NCBI RefSeq assembly: GCF_030268685.1
Contig: NZ_BSRQ01000001.1
Location: 310,001 to 374,000, forward strand
Source: Microtetraspora sp. NBRC 13810
Lineage (GTDB): Bacteria > Actinomycetota > Actinomycetes > Streptosporangiales > Streptosporangiaceae
DNA: 64,000 bases
Reading direction: 5' to 3'
In this document: one piece after another, positions 11,246 through 19,261 of the stretch
Position numbering within the stretch: position 1 is the first letter of the stretch
Layout: the number at the start of each line of letters is the position of its first letter
Made by a program: the position numbers and the translations under genes
Notes under the pieces: generated by a model
Seen by the model: the letters and a program-made list of their open reading frames with translations, nothing else
The model's database searches: none
What the model was told of the DNA's origin: nothing

Positions 11246-11806
11246 TCAGCGGGGTGCGGCGGCCAGCGCCTGCCGTACCTCCATCAGGGCGAAGCCGAGG
11301 AGGTTGAGGCCGCGCCAGTCCGCGGGGCGGGCGGCCCGGCTGTCGTCCTCGGCCAGGCCGATCCCCCAGATGCGGTCCAGCGGGCTCGCCTCGACCAGCA
11401 CCCGGGAGCCGGTGCGCAGCAGGAAGTCGCGCGCCGCCGGGTGCTGCCCGAACTTGGCGAGGTTGCCGGCCACGACGACGCCGGACCTGGCCGCCACCCA
11501 GGCGTCCTCGTCGAACCCGCGCACCTGGCGGCCCAGTGCCCTGGCCTCCCCGGGGTGCCCGGCGGCGACGATCTTCGCGGCCATCTCCCCGTCGCCGAAC
11601 AGCCGCGCCTTGGCGGCCATCATGTAGTGCTCCGCCGTACGGTAGACGACGCCGTCCACGCTGAAGTCGCCCGGCCACCACTGCGACAGGCACCCCTTGC
11701 GCGCCTGACTCCCGGCTGGCCGGGGGCCCCAGAAGAACAGGTAGTCCACCGGGCCGTCCAGCCTGATCAGCTCCGCCACGCCGCGCACGTCCGCCGCCTT
11801 CGACAT
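11246..11806 (-). CDS. NADAR family protein (YbiA-like N-glycosidase)
   Basis: A 186-residue soluble protein of the NADAR/YbiA family. Members cleave N-glycosidic bonds in riboflavin-pathway intermediates or act in NAD/ADP-ribose metabolism. The family marks are all visible: FFWGPR, CLSQWWPGDFSVDG, YRTAEHYMMAAKARLFGD, and the C-terminal GxNLLGFALMEVR. ATG at 11806 is chosen because the longer reading frame upstream is an unconserved Arg-rich extension. The gene is divergent from an epoxide hydrolase. The exact substrate is open, since some NADAR proteins belong to ADP-ribosylation defence systems, but no such partner is adjacent. Confidence 0.9.
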   Translation of the reverse strand: MSKAADVRGVAELIRLDGPVDYLFFWGPRPAGSQARKGCLSQWWPGDFSVDGVVYRTAEHYMMAAKARLFGDGEMAAKIVAAGHPGEARALGRQVRGFDEDAWVAARSGVVVAGNLAKFGQHPAARDFLLRTGSRVLVEASPLDRIWGIGLAEDDSRAARPADWRGLNLLGFALMEVRQALAAAPR

Positions 11807-11896
11807 GCGGCCCACGATCCCAGACGACCACCTCCGGCGGCGACGCGTTTTCCGGCGGTTCGTCCATGCCGGGGACGGGTTCCGGCGGCACCGAGA

Positions 11897-11931
11897 GATA
11901 CATAAGCAACTTAAATAAGGAGGTGATACAT
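11897..11931 (+). promoter_or_regulatory. AT-rich control patch before the epoxide hydrolase gene
   Basis: In very GC-rich surroundings this patch holds two GATACAT copies (11897-11903 and 11925-11931) 28 bases apart. Between them lies AAGGAGGTGATAC (11917-11929), which is close to a full complement of the 16S rRNA 3' end. No in-frame start lies at the right distance after it. The gene's own AAAGGA lies nearer the ATG at 11959. A promoter/operator role is inferred. Confidence 0.4.
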
Positions 11932-11958
11932 TCGTCCGCACGTGCGAAAGGAACCCTC

Positions 11959-13185
11959 ATGGCAGACAGCAAGATCCCGCTCGAACCGACGCCGATCCAC
12001 GTGTCCGACGCGGTGCTCGACGACCTCAGGGCGCGGCTGCGGCTCACCCGGCTGCCGGTCGACGCCGGCAACGACGACTGGCACTACGGGATCAGCGGCG
12101 ACTACCTGGCCGAACTCGTCGACCACTGGCTCCACCGGTACGACTGGCGCAAGGCCGAGGCGGCGATCAACGCCTACGAGCACTACCGGGTGACCGTGGA
12201 CGGGGTTCCGGTGCACTTCATGCGCAGGCCGGGGGTGGGCCCCGCTCCCGTCCCGCTCATCCTGACCCACGGCTGGCCGTGGACCTTCTGGCACTGGGCC
12301 AAGGTCGTCGATCCGCTCGCCGACCCCGGCGCCCACGGGGGCGACCCCGCCGACGCCTTCGACGTCATCGTGCCCTCACTGCCCGGCTTCGGCTTCTCCA
12401 CCCCGCTGCCGAACCATCCGGACATGAACTTCTGGAAGGTCGCCGACCTGTGGCACACGCTGATGACCGGCGTGCTCGGCCACCGGAAGTACGCCGCCGC
12501 GGGGTGCGACATCGGCGCCCTGGTCACCGGCCAGCTCGGGCACAAGTACGCCGAGGAACTGCACGCCATCCACATCGGCTCCGGCCAGATGCTCACCATG
12601 TTCAACGGCGACCGCGCCTGGGACCTCAGCGGCGGCCACCCCATCCCCGACGGGCTGCCCGAGAGCGTCCACCGCCGGATCGTCGCCCTGGACCGGCGCT
12701 TCGCCGTCCACCTCGCCGCGCACGTGCTGGAGCCCAGCACTCTCGCGCACGGCCTCAGCGACTCACCGGCCGGGCTGCTCGCCTGGATCCTGCAGCGCTG
12801 GGTCAAGTGGAGCGACAACCACGGCGACATCGAGACCGTCTTCAGCAAGGACGACATCCTCACCCACGCCATGATCTTCTGGGTGAACAACGCCATCGGC
12901 ACGTCGCTGCGCTATTACGCCAACGCCAACCGCTACCCGTGGACCCCGTCCCACGACCGCGGCCCGGCCGTCGAAGCCCCGACCGGCATCACCTTCGTCG
13001 GGTACGAGAACCCGCCCGGCGTCAGCACCGACCAGCGCGTCCAGCACTTCGTCGACTCCGAGCGCGGCGGCTGGTACAACCACGTCAACCTCACCGTGCA
13101 CCACGAGGGCGGCCACTTCATCCCCTGGGAGATCCCCGATGCCTGGGTGGCCGACCTGCGCCGCACCTTCCGCGGCCGGCGCTGA
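11959..13185 (+). CDS. Epoxide hydrolase (EHN-domain alpha/beta hydrolase)
   Basis: A 408-residue cytosolic enzyme that opens epoxides to diols. The N-terminal epoxide-hydrolase domain (IPLEPTPIHVSDAVLDDL, about 1-110) precedes an alpha/beta hydrolase core. The oxyanion motif HGWPW starts at His104. Asp184 in AAGCDIGALV sits at the nucleophile elbow, and His386 in HEGGHFIPWE is the likely general base. The length fits microsomal-type bacterial epoxide hydrolases. ATG 11959 has AAAGGA seven bases upstream; longer starts lack this. The natural substrate is unknown. It ends next to, and converges on, an ABC permease gene. Confidence 0.9.
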   Translation: MADSKIPLEPTPIHVSDAVLDDLRARLRLTRLPVDAGNDDWHYGISGDYLAELVDHWLHRYDWRKAEAAINAYEHYRVTVDGVPVHFMRRPGVGPAPVPLILTHGWPWTFWHWAKVVDPLADPGAHGGDPADAFDVIVPSLPGFGFSTPLPNHPDMNFWKVADLWHTLMTGVLGHRKYAAAGCDIGALVTGQLGHKYAEELHAIHIGSGQMLTMFNGDRAWDLSGGHPIPDGLPESVHRRIVALDRRFAVHLAAHVLEPSTLAHGLSDSPAGLLAWILQRWVKWSDNHGDIETVFSKDDILTHAMIFWVNNAIGTSLRYYANANRYPWTPSHDRGPAVEAPTGITFVGYENPPGVSTDQRVQHFVDSERGGWYNHVNLTVHHEGGHFIPWEIPDAWVADLRRTFRGRR

Positions 13186-13186
13186 G

Positions 13187-14017
13187 TCAGCTCCTGGCGA
13201 GGCGGGGCAGCAGGGCCGACGCGATGGTGATCATGATGGCGGCGGCCAGGACGAGCACGCCGAAGTCGAGGGCCAGCCTTGCGGGGGTGCCGATCAGCAG
13301 GCCGCGCAGGGCCTCGACCTCGTAGCTGAGCGGGTTGATGTGGTTGATCACCTGGAGCCAGCCGGGCATCAGCTGCACCGGGTAGAGCGCGTTCGACGCG
13401 AAGAAGAGCGGCATCGTGATGGCCTGGCCGATGCCCATGAGCCGGTCCCTGGACAGCACGAGCCCGGCGATGGTGATCGACAGGCAGCAGAAGCAGGCCG
13501 AGCCGAGCACCAGGACGGCGACCACGCCGAGCAGCTTGACCGGGTTCCCGGTCAAGCTGACCCCCATGACCAGGGCGAGGATGAGCACGACGACGGCCTG
13601 CGCGGTCGCCCGTACCCCGGCCGCGAACGCCTTCGCGGCCACCAGGGCCACCCGCGGCGTCGGCGTGACGAGGAGCTTGCCGAGCACCCCGGCGTCCCGC
13701 TCCCAGATGATCTGGATGCCGTAGAAGATCGCGATGAACAGCGCGGACTGGGCGAGGATGCCGGGCGCCAGGAAGTCCAGGTAGGGCGTCGAGCCGGTGG
13801 GGATGGCCCGGATCTGGGTGAACACGTTGCCGAAGACCACCAGCCACAACGCCGGCTGGATGGCCCGGGTGACCAGCTCGGTCCGGTCGTGACGGAGCTT
13901 CTGCATCTCCACCAGGCACATCGCGCCGACGCGGGACAGCGTCAGGACGACGAGCCCGAGCGGGTGGCGCCCGGGGTCAGCCGACGCGGCGGGCGGTGCG
14001 ACGAGCTGCGCGGACAT
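13187..14017 (-). CDS. ABC-2 type transporter permease (daunorubicin-resistance DrrB-like)
   Basis: A 276-residue membrane permease with about six hydrophobic segments. It has the ABC-2 hallmark region ALFIAIFYGIQIIWERDAGVLGKLLVTPTPR around residue 95-130. It pairs with the ATPase encoded just upstream to export a drug or lipid. The start at 14017 lies inside the ATPase gene, giving a 41-base overlap. It is supported by GGAGGG seven bases before the ATG, so the two are translationally coupled. The C-terminal SYEVEALRGLLIG is typical of the family. Substrate unknown. Confidence 0.9.
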   Translation of the reverse strand: MSAQLVAPPAASADPGRHPLGLVVLTLSRVGAMCLVEMQKLRHDRTELVTRAIQPALWLVVFGNVFTQIRAIPTGSTPYLDFLAPGILAQSALFIAIFYGIQIIWERDAGVLGKLLVTPTPRVALVAAKAFAAGVRATAQAVVVLILALVMGVSLTGNPVKLLGVVAVLVLGSACFCCLSITIAGLVLSRDRLMGIGQAITMPLFFASNALYPVQLMPGWLQVINHINPLSYEVEALRGLLIGTPARLALDFGVLVLAAAIMITIASALLPRLARS

Positions 14018-14783
14018 TGCGCATCCCTCCGTTCTCGGAGTCCTCGGTGAGGGTGTTGCCGGTGTGGTGGCGGAAGACGTCGTCGAGGGTGGCGTCCGGG
14101 CCGAGCGCGCTCTTCAGGTCGGCGGGGGCGCCCTCCGCGCGGATCCGGCCGCGGTGCATCAGGGCGATCCGGTCGCAGTTCTCGTCGGCCTCCTGCATGG
14201 CGTGCGTGGTGACCAGCACGGTCATCCCGGTGGCCTCGCGGGTCGCCTGGATCCGCTCCCAGACGCCGTCGCGGGCGACCGGGTCCAGGCCGACGGTGGG
14301 CTCGTCGAGGATCAGCAGCCGGGGCGCGCTGACCAGCGCCTGGGCGAGCTCCAGGCGGCGGATCATGCCGCCCGAGTAGGTCCTGGCCTGGCGGTCGGCC
14401 ACGTCGGCGAGGTCCACCGCTTCGAGCACGGCGTCGATCTGCGCGGTCCTGGCACGGCGGGGCACGTCGTAGAGGCGGGCGAACAGCGCGACGTTCTCCC
14501 TGCCGGTCAGGGTGCCGTCGGCGGACAGTTGCTGCGGCACGTAACCGATAAGCCTGCGCACCGCCGTACGCTGCCGGGCGGCGTCGCGGCCGAGCACCTC
14601 GATGGTGCCCGAGGTGGCGGGCAGCAGCGTGGTGAGCATCCGGATCGTGGTGGTCTTGCCCGCGCCGTTCGGGCCGAGCAGGCCGAACACCAGGCCACAC
14701 TCGACCACGAGGTCGAGCCCGTCGACGGCGACGGTGTCGCCGAACTTCTGGCGCAGCCCGATGCAGCGCACAGCCGGGGTCAT
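13977..14783 (-). CDS. ABC transporter ATP-binding protein (DrrA-like)
   Basis: A 268-residue ATPase subunit of a drug-type exporter. It has Walker A GPNGAGKT, a Q-loop in IGYVPQQLS, signature TYSGGMIRRLELAQ, Walker B LLILDEPTVGLDP and the H-loop TTHAMQEADE. The C-terminal tail after the ATPase core (about 235-268) overlaps the permease gene. Its ATG overlaps the stop codon of the upstream marR gene (ATGA), with GAGGAGG as ribosome site. Gene order regulator-ATPase-permease suggests a self-regulated efflux operon. Confidence 0.93.
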   Translation of the reverse strand: MTPAVRCIGLRQKFGDTVAVDGLDLVVECGLVFGLLGPNGAGKTTTIRMLTTLLPATSGTIEVLGRDAARQRTAVRRLIGYVPQQLSADGTLTGRENVALFARLYDVPRRARTAQIDAVLEAVDLADVADRQARTYSGGMIRRLELAQALVSAPRLLILDEPTVGLDPVARDGVWERIQATREATGMTVLVTTHAMQEADENCDRIALMHRGRIRAEGAPADLKSALGPDATLDDVFRHHTGNTLTEDSENGGMRNVRAARRTARRVG

Positions 14784-15244
14784 ACATCCTCCTCTGCGAG
14801 TTCTGAGATCAGAAGTCTCAGGGCCGGGAGGGCCGCCGCGATGGTGGCGGCCTCCTGCGCCGGCAGCCGGGCGAACGCGTCGCCGAGCAGCCGGCTGCGC
14901 GCCTCGCGCCAGCGGGCGAGCCGGGCGTGGGCGGCGTCGGTGAGGAACAGCCGGACCGCGCGGCGATCGGCCGGATCGACCTCGCGGCTCAGCAGCCCGG
15001 CGTCGACGAGCTGGTTGACCAGCGTGCTCACCGAGTTACCCGCCAGACGCAGGGCGCGGGCGACCGCCGCGACCCCGCTGCCCGGCTCGGCCTCGACGAA
15101 CGTGAGCACCTCCACCTGGGCACCTCGCAGCGTCGGCGTGGCAGACAGGTCCCGGAGCCTTCGCCGGAGCACGCGACGCATCCCCAGGACCACCGCCATC
15201 ACGTCGTCGGCAGTGGTCTGTGGCGTTTTGGGCGTCATGTCCAC
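14780..15244 (-). CDS. MarR family transcriptional regulator
   Basis: A 154-residue winged-helix regulator. The helix-turn-helix lies in GVAAVARALRLAGNSVSTLVNQLVDAGLL (about 56-86), followed by the wing DPADRRAVRLFLT that includes the conserved D-R-R. Helices at both ends should form the dimer interface. It heads a three-gene operon with the ABC ATPase and permease and probably represses it until a ligand binds. Start can be Met1 (15244) or Met3. The 170 bases upstream separate it from the divergent molybdenum-enzyme operon and contain AT-rich sequence (TTAGCTCTTATTCAGAGCTA) suited to an operator. Confidence 0.93.
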   Translation of the reverse strand: MDMTPKTPQTTADDVMAVVLGMRRVLRRRLRDLSATPTLRGAQVEVLTFVEAEPGSGVAAVARALRLAGNSVSTLVNQLVDAGLLSREVDPADRRAVRLFLTDAAHARLARWREARSRLLGDAFARLPAQEAATIAAALPALRLLISELAEEDV

Positions 15245-15423
15245 ATATTAGCTCTTATTCAGAGCTATTTCGCCACATAGGGAGGCGGCGAGCAGCAGCC
15301 GCCCGCGCGGCATCGGTGAATCCCGCTTACCGTCGCGTTGAGCGATTCGCCGTTGTTCGCGGGGGACGGCGGCGATGAGAGTACCCGTGGGAGCCGGGCG
15401 CGGTCCCGGCCCGGACGGGAGAT

Positions 15424-16032
15424 GTGGTGGAGGAAGACGCTAAAGGGCGGTTCAGCCGCCGTCAGGTGCTGGCGGCGAGCACGGCGCTGGCCGCGGCGAC
15501 CACGGTGGCCCCGGGCGGGGCGCGGCCCGCGGCGGCCGGGGCGGCTCCGGAGATCGTCGGGCCGGGCGAGGTCAGGGTGGCCCTGCGGGTCAACGGGCAG
15601 GTGCGGGAGACGCTCGTCGAACCGCGCGTCACCCTGCTGGACGCGCTGCGCGAGAAGCTCGACCTCACCGGGACGAAGAAGGGCTGCGACCACGGGGAGT
15701 GCGGGGCGTGCACCGTGCTTGTGGACGGCGTCCGGGTGAAGTCCTGCCTGACGCTGGCGATCATGCGCGAGGGCGCCGAGATCACCACCATCGAGGGGCT
15801 GGCAGACGGGAGCCGGTTGCACCCGATGCAGGTGGCGTTCCTCGAACGTGACGCCTTCCAGTGCGGTTTCTGCACACCGGGCCAGATCCTGTCGGCCGTC
15901 GGACTGCTCAAGGAGGGGCGGCCACGGTCCAGGGACGAGATCCGCGAGGGCATGAGCGGCAACCTGTGCCGGTGCAGCGCGTACCCGAACATCGTGGACG
16001 CCGTCGCCGACGTCGCGGAGGTGCCCCGATGA
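15424..16032 (+). CDS. Aldehyde/xanthine oxidoreductase-type [2Fe-2S] subunit with Tat signal (PaoA-like)
   Basis: A 202-residue electron-transfer subunit. The N-terminus SRRQVLAASTALAAA is a twin-arginine signal, so the assembled complex should be exported, as for E. coli PaoABC. The plant-ferredoxin-type cluster is held by Cys88, Cys93 and Cys96 (GCDHGECGACTV) and a further Cys near 108. The second cluster uses QCGFCTPGQ and NLCRCSAYPNI. GTG 15424 is the start, with GGGAG just upstream. It is followed by the FAD subunit with an ATGA overlap. Substrate class (aldehydes) is inferred from the PaoABC resemblance. Confidence 0.93.
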   Translation: MVEEDAKGRFSRRQVLAASTALAAATTVAPGGARPAAAGAAPEIVGPGEVRVALRVNGQVRETLVEPRVTLLDALREKLDLTGTKKGCDHGECGACTVLVDGVRVKSCLTLAIMREGAEITTIEGLADGSRLHPMQVAFLERDAFQCGFCTPGQILSAVGLLKEGRPRSRDEIREGMSGNLCRCSAYPNIVDAVADVAEVPR

Positions 16033-17000
16033 GACCCTTCGCCTACGCGCAGGCGACCAGCGCGGCGGACGCGGTCGCCGTGGCCGGGCGGGATCCCTCC
16101 GCCGCGTTCCTGGCCGGAGGCACCGAGCTGCTCAACCTCATGCGGGACGGGCTGGCCGCCCCCGGCCTGGTGGTGGACGTCAACGCCGTCCCGGCCAAGG
16201 GGATCTCCTTCGGGGAGGAGGTGATCAGGATCGGGGCGCTGGCCAGGATGGCGGAGGTGGCCCGCGAACCCCGGGTACGGGACCGGCTGCCGGTCCTGTC
16301 GCAGGCGCTGCTGGCGGGCGCGTCGGCCCAGGTGCGCAACGCGGCGAGCGTCGGCGGCAACCTGATGCAGCGGACCCGGTGCTGGTACTTCAGGGACGCC
16401 GCGATGCCGTGCAACACCCGCGTGCCGGGCAGCGGCTGCCCCGCGATCGGCGGCGAGAACCGCTGGCACGCCATCCTGGGCGGCAGCGACGCCTGCATCA
16501 AGGTGCATCCGTCGGACCTCGCGGTGGCGCTCACCGCACTGGACGCCACCGTCGTCACGCACGACCGGCGCATCCCGATCACCGAGTTCTACCGGCTGCC
16601 CGGTTCGACCCCGCACGTCGAGACCGCGCTGCGGCCGGGCGAGCTGATCGTCGCCGTGGAGATCCCGGCGGCCGGGGCCGGGTTCCGCTCGGGCTACCGC
16701 AAGGTGCGCGACCGGGCGTCCTTCGAGTTCGCGCTGGTGTCGGTGGCCGTGTCGCTCGACCTGGACGGCGGCACCGTGCGCCAGGCGCGGATCGCGCTCG
16801 GCGGCGTGGCGCCCCGGCCGTGGCGGGCGCTCGCGGCCGAGAACGCGGTCCGCGGGCGCCGGCTCACCCCCGACGTGCTGCGCGCCGCCGGCGAGGCGGC
16901 CGTCGAGGGCGCGGCGCCCCGCGAGCACAACGCGTTCAAGGTGGAACTCGTCCGGCGCACGGTCGCCGACGTGCTGGAGCGCGTGGGAGGCGGCCGATGA
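16029..17000 (+). CDS. FAD-binding subunit with extra Fe-S cluster motif (PaoB-like)
   Basis: A 323-residue subunit of the molybdenum hydroxylase. The FAD-binding region has AGGTELLNLM and NAASVGGNLMQR. The Cys set at 118, 128, 137 and 156, in the inserted segment RCWYFRDAAMPC to GSDACIKVHPSDL, matches the additional [4Fe-4S] loop known from E. coli PaoB. That loop is absent from ordinary xanthine dehydrogenase FAD subunits. This supports a PaoABC-type enzyme. It overlaps both neighbours by four bases (ATGA), so the three subunits are coupled. It has no signal of its own; export would be by hitch-hiking on the Tat-bearing small subunit. Confidence 0.92.
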   Translation: MRPFAYAQATSAADAVAVAGRDPSAAFLAGGTELLNLMRDGLAAPGLVVDVNAVPAKGISFGEEVIRIGALARMAEVAREPRVRDRLPVLSQALLAGASAQVRNAASVGGNLMQRTRCWYFRDAAMPCNTRVPGSGCPAIGGENRWHAILGGSDACIKVHPSDLAVALTALDATVVTHDRRIPITEFYRLPGSTPHVETALRPGELIVAVEIPAAGAGFRSGYRKVRDRASFEFALVSVAVSLDLDGGTVRQARIALGGVAPRPWRALAAENAVRGRRLTPDVLRAAGEAAVEGAAPREHNAFKVELVRRTVADVLERVGGGR

Positions 17001-19207
17001 CTCCGCCTCCCGGCAGGGTGGACGGCCCTGACAAGGTGACCGGCGCCGCCCGGTACGCCGCCGACCAGCGGGTACCCGGTCTCACGCATGCCGTGCTCGT
17101 GCAGAGCACGATCGCCAGGGGCCGGATCACCCGCATCGACACCGCCGCCGCCGAGGCGGCCCCCGGCGTGCTGGCGGTCTGCACGCACGAGAACATGCCC
17201 CGCTTCGCCCACCGGCCCACGTCCTGGCTCCCGCCGCACGCCCAGTCGACGGTACCGCTCCAGGAACCCGACATCTGGTACGGCGGGCAGCACGTCGCCG
17301 TCGTGGTCGCCGACACCCTGGAACGCGCGCACGAAGCCGCCCGTCTGGTCCGGGTGGACTACGACGCCGAGACCCCGACGATCGGCCTGCGGGAGAACCT
17401 CGGCAGGGCGTACACGCCGCCGGACGGGACGCCGGGCGCCCTGCAACTCGTGCGCGGCGATCCGGAGGCCGGGCTGGCGGCGGCGGACGCGCGGATCGAG
17501 GCGGAGTACACGACGGCGGTCAACCACCACAACCCGATCGAGCCGTCGGCGACGCTGGCCGTCTGGGAGGGGGAGAACCTCACGCTGTACGAGTCGACCC
17601 AGTCGATCACGTACACCAGGGAGGTGGTGGCCGAGATGCTCGGCGTGCCGGCGGAGCGGGTGCGGGTGGTCACGCCGTTCCTCGGCGGCGGCTTCGGCAG
17701 CAAGGGCTTCGTGTGGCCGCACACCTACATCGTGGCGGCCGTCGCCCGGCAGCTCCGCCGTCCGGTGCGGCTGGTGCTCACCCGCGCGCAGATGAGCACC
17801 TCCTGCGGCCACCGGCCCGCGTCGGTGCAGCGCCTGCGGGCCGGCGCCACCCGGGACGGACGGCTCACCGGGCTGACCCACCACATCATCTCGCACAGCG
17901 CGACGCGCGACCTCATCCACTTCAACCCGGTCGCCTCCACCCAGGCCGTCTACACCTGCCCTGGCCTGCGGGTGAGCACTCAGGTGGTGGAGGTGGACAT
18001 GGGCACCACGATGGCGACCCGCCCGCCGAGCGGCCCGGCGAACGAGGCGCTGGAGATGGCGCTGGACGAGCTGAGCTGGGAGCTGGGCATGGATCCCGTC
18101 GCGCTCAGGCTGGCGAACTACGCCGCTTCCGAGCCGGGGGCCACGAACCCGGAGACCAGGTTTCTGCGCGAGTGCTACGAACTGGGCGCGGAGCGTTTCG
18201 GCTGGCCGCGCAGCAGGCCGGAGCCGGGGTCGATGCGCGAGGGCGAGACGCTGGTGGGCTGGGGCATGGCGGGCTCCTACCACCGCTGGCACGGGATGCG
18301 CGCGCAGGCCGCGGTGGAGATCGGCACGGACGGGCGGGCGATCGTGCGGTCCGGCACGCAGGACATCGGCACCGGCACCTACACGATCATGACGGAGATC
18401 GCGGCCGAGGCACTCGGCATGCGCCCCGCGTCCGTGCGGCCACGCCTCGGCGACACCCGATACCCGCCCGGACCGACCTCCTCGGGGTCCACCACCGCGG
18501 CGACGGTCGGCGTCGCCGTCCGCGAGGCGGGCCGCGCCGCCCGGGAGAAGGTCACGGCCCTGGCCGTCGCCGACCCGCGCTCCCCGCTGTACGGCGCCGC
18601 CGCCGGGGAGGTCGGGGCGGCCGACGACCGGTTGTTCCTCACGGCCAGGCCGCGCCGCGGCGAGACCTACCGGCAGATCATGGAGCGGCACGGCGCGCCG
18701 GTGCACGCGTCCGGGTCGGCCGACCTGGGGACCCCCGCCCCCTCGGGCGCCGGATCCTACGGCGCCGCCTTCGCCGAGGTGCGGGTCAGCGCCGTCACCG
18801 GGGAGGTCAGGGTGTCGCGCATGGTCAGCGCCCTGGACGTGGGCCGGGTGCTGAACGCCGCGACGGCGCGCAGCCAGGCCATCGGCGGGATGATCTGGGG
18901 CATCGGCATGGCCCTCACCGAGCACACCCTGGTGGACCGGCGGCTGGGCCGGATCGTCACCGCCAACCTGGCCGGCTACCTGGTCCCGGTCGAGGCGGAC
19001 GTGCCCGACCTCGACGTGATCTTCGTGGACCGGCCGGACCCGCACGCCAACGCGCTGGGCGCCCGGGGCATGGGCGAGGTGGCGGGCACGGGCACGGCGG
19101 CGGCCATCGCCAACGCCGTCTACCACGCGACCGGCCACCGGGTCAGGCACCTGCCGATCACCCCGGACCTGGTGCTGGCCGCCGGGGAGGCCGCGGCGAC
19201 GGAGTGA
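16997..19207 (+). CDS. Molybdopterin-cytosine-dinucleotide catalytic subunit (PaoC-like)
   Basis: A 736-residue large subunit that carries the Mo cofactor and oxidises aldehydes or heterocycles. Family marks include the N-terminal DGPDKVTGAARYAAD, the cofactor loop FLGGGFGSKGF, and the C-terminal ARGMGEVAGTGTAAAIANAV, whose Glu694 is the expected catalytic base. The length and lack of a signal fit PaoC. No PaoD/XdhC-type maturation chaperone is encoded in the next genes, so it must be supplied elsewhere. A strong hairpin follows the stop codon. Confidence 0.93.
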   Translation: MTPPPGRVDGPDKVTGAARYAADQRVPGLTHAVLVQSTIARGRITRIDTAAAEAAPGVLAVCTHENMPRFAHRPTSWLPPHAQSTVPLQEPDIWYGGQHVAVVVADTLERAHEAARLVRVDYDAETPTIGLRENLGRAYTPPDGTPGALQLVRGDPEAGLAAADARIEAEYTTAVNHHNPIEPSATLAVWEGENLTLYESTQSITYTREVVAEMLGVPAERVRVVTPFLGGGFGSKGFVWPHTYIVAAVARQLRRPVRLVLTRAQMSTSCGHRPASVQRLRAGATRDGRLTGLTHHIISHSATRDLIHFNPVASTQAVYTCPGLRVSTQVVEVDMGTTMATRPPSGPANEALEMALDELSWELGMDPVALRLANYAASEPGATNPETRFLRECYELGAERFGWPRSRPEPGSMREGETLVGWGMAGSYHRWHGMRAQAAVEIGTDGRAIVRSGTQDIGTGTYTIMTEIAAEALGMRPASVRPRLGDTRYPPGPTSSGSTTAATVGVAVREAGRAAREKVTALAVADPRSPLYGAAAGEVGAADDRLFLTARPRRGETYRQIMERHGAPVHASGSADLGTPAPSGAGSYGAAFAEVRVSAVTGEVRVSRMVSALDVGRVLNAATARSQAIGGMIWGIGMALTEHTLVDRRLGRIVTANLAGYLVPVEADVPDLDVIFVDRPDPHANALGARGMGEVAGTGTAAAIANAVYHATGHRVRHLPITPDLVLAAGEAAATE

Positions 19208-19217
19208 CCACCCGCAG

Positions 19218-19251
19218 GGGCGGCTCCCGGCCCGCGCGACGGGAGCCGCCC
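19218..19251. terminator. Bidirectional hairpin between convergent genes
   Basis: GGGCGGCTCCCG (19218-19229) and CGGGAGCCGCCC (19240-19251) make a perfect 12-bp stem with a 10-base loop, exactly between the stops at 19207 and 19262. An outer CCACCC/GGGGTGG pairing extends it. Confidence 0.8.
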
Positions 19252-19261
19252 TCGGGGTGGT

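Noticed and set aside
13187-15244. Part of an antibiotic biosynthetic cluster because of the DrrAB-like exporter
   Set aside because: No biosynthetic genes (PKS, NRPS, RiPP precursor) adjoin; MarR-controlled exporters of this kind are common stand-alone units.
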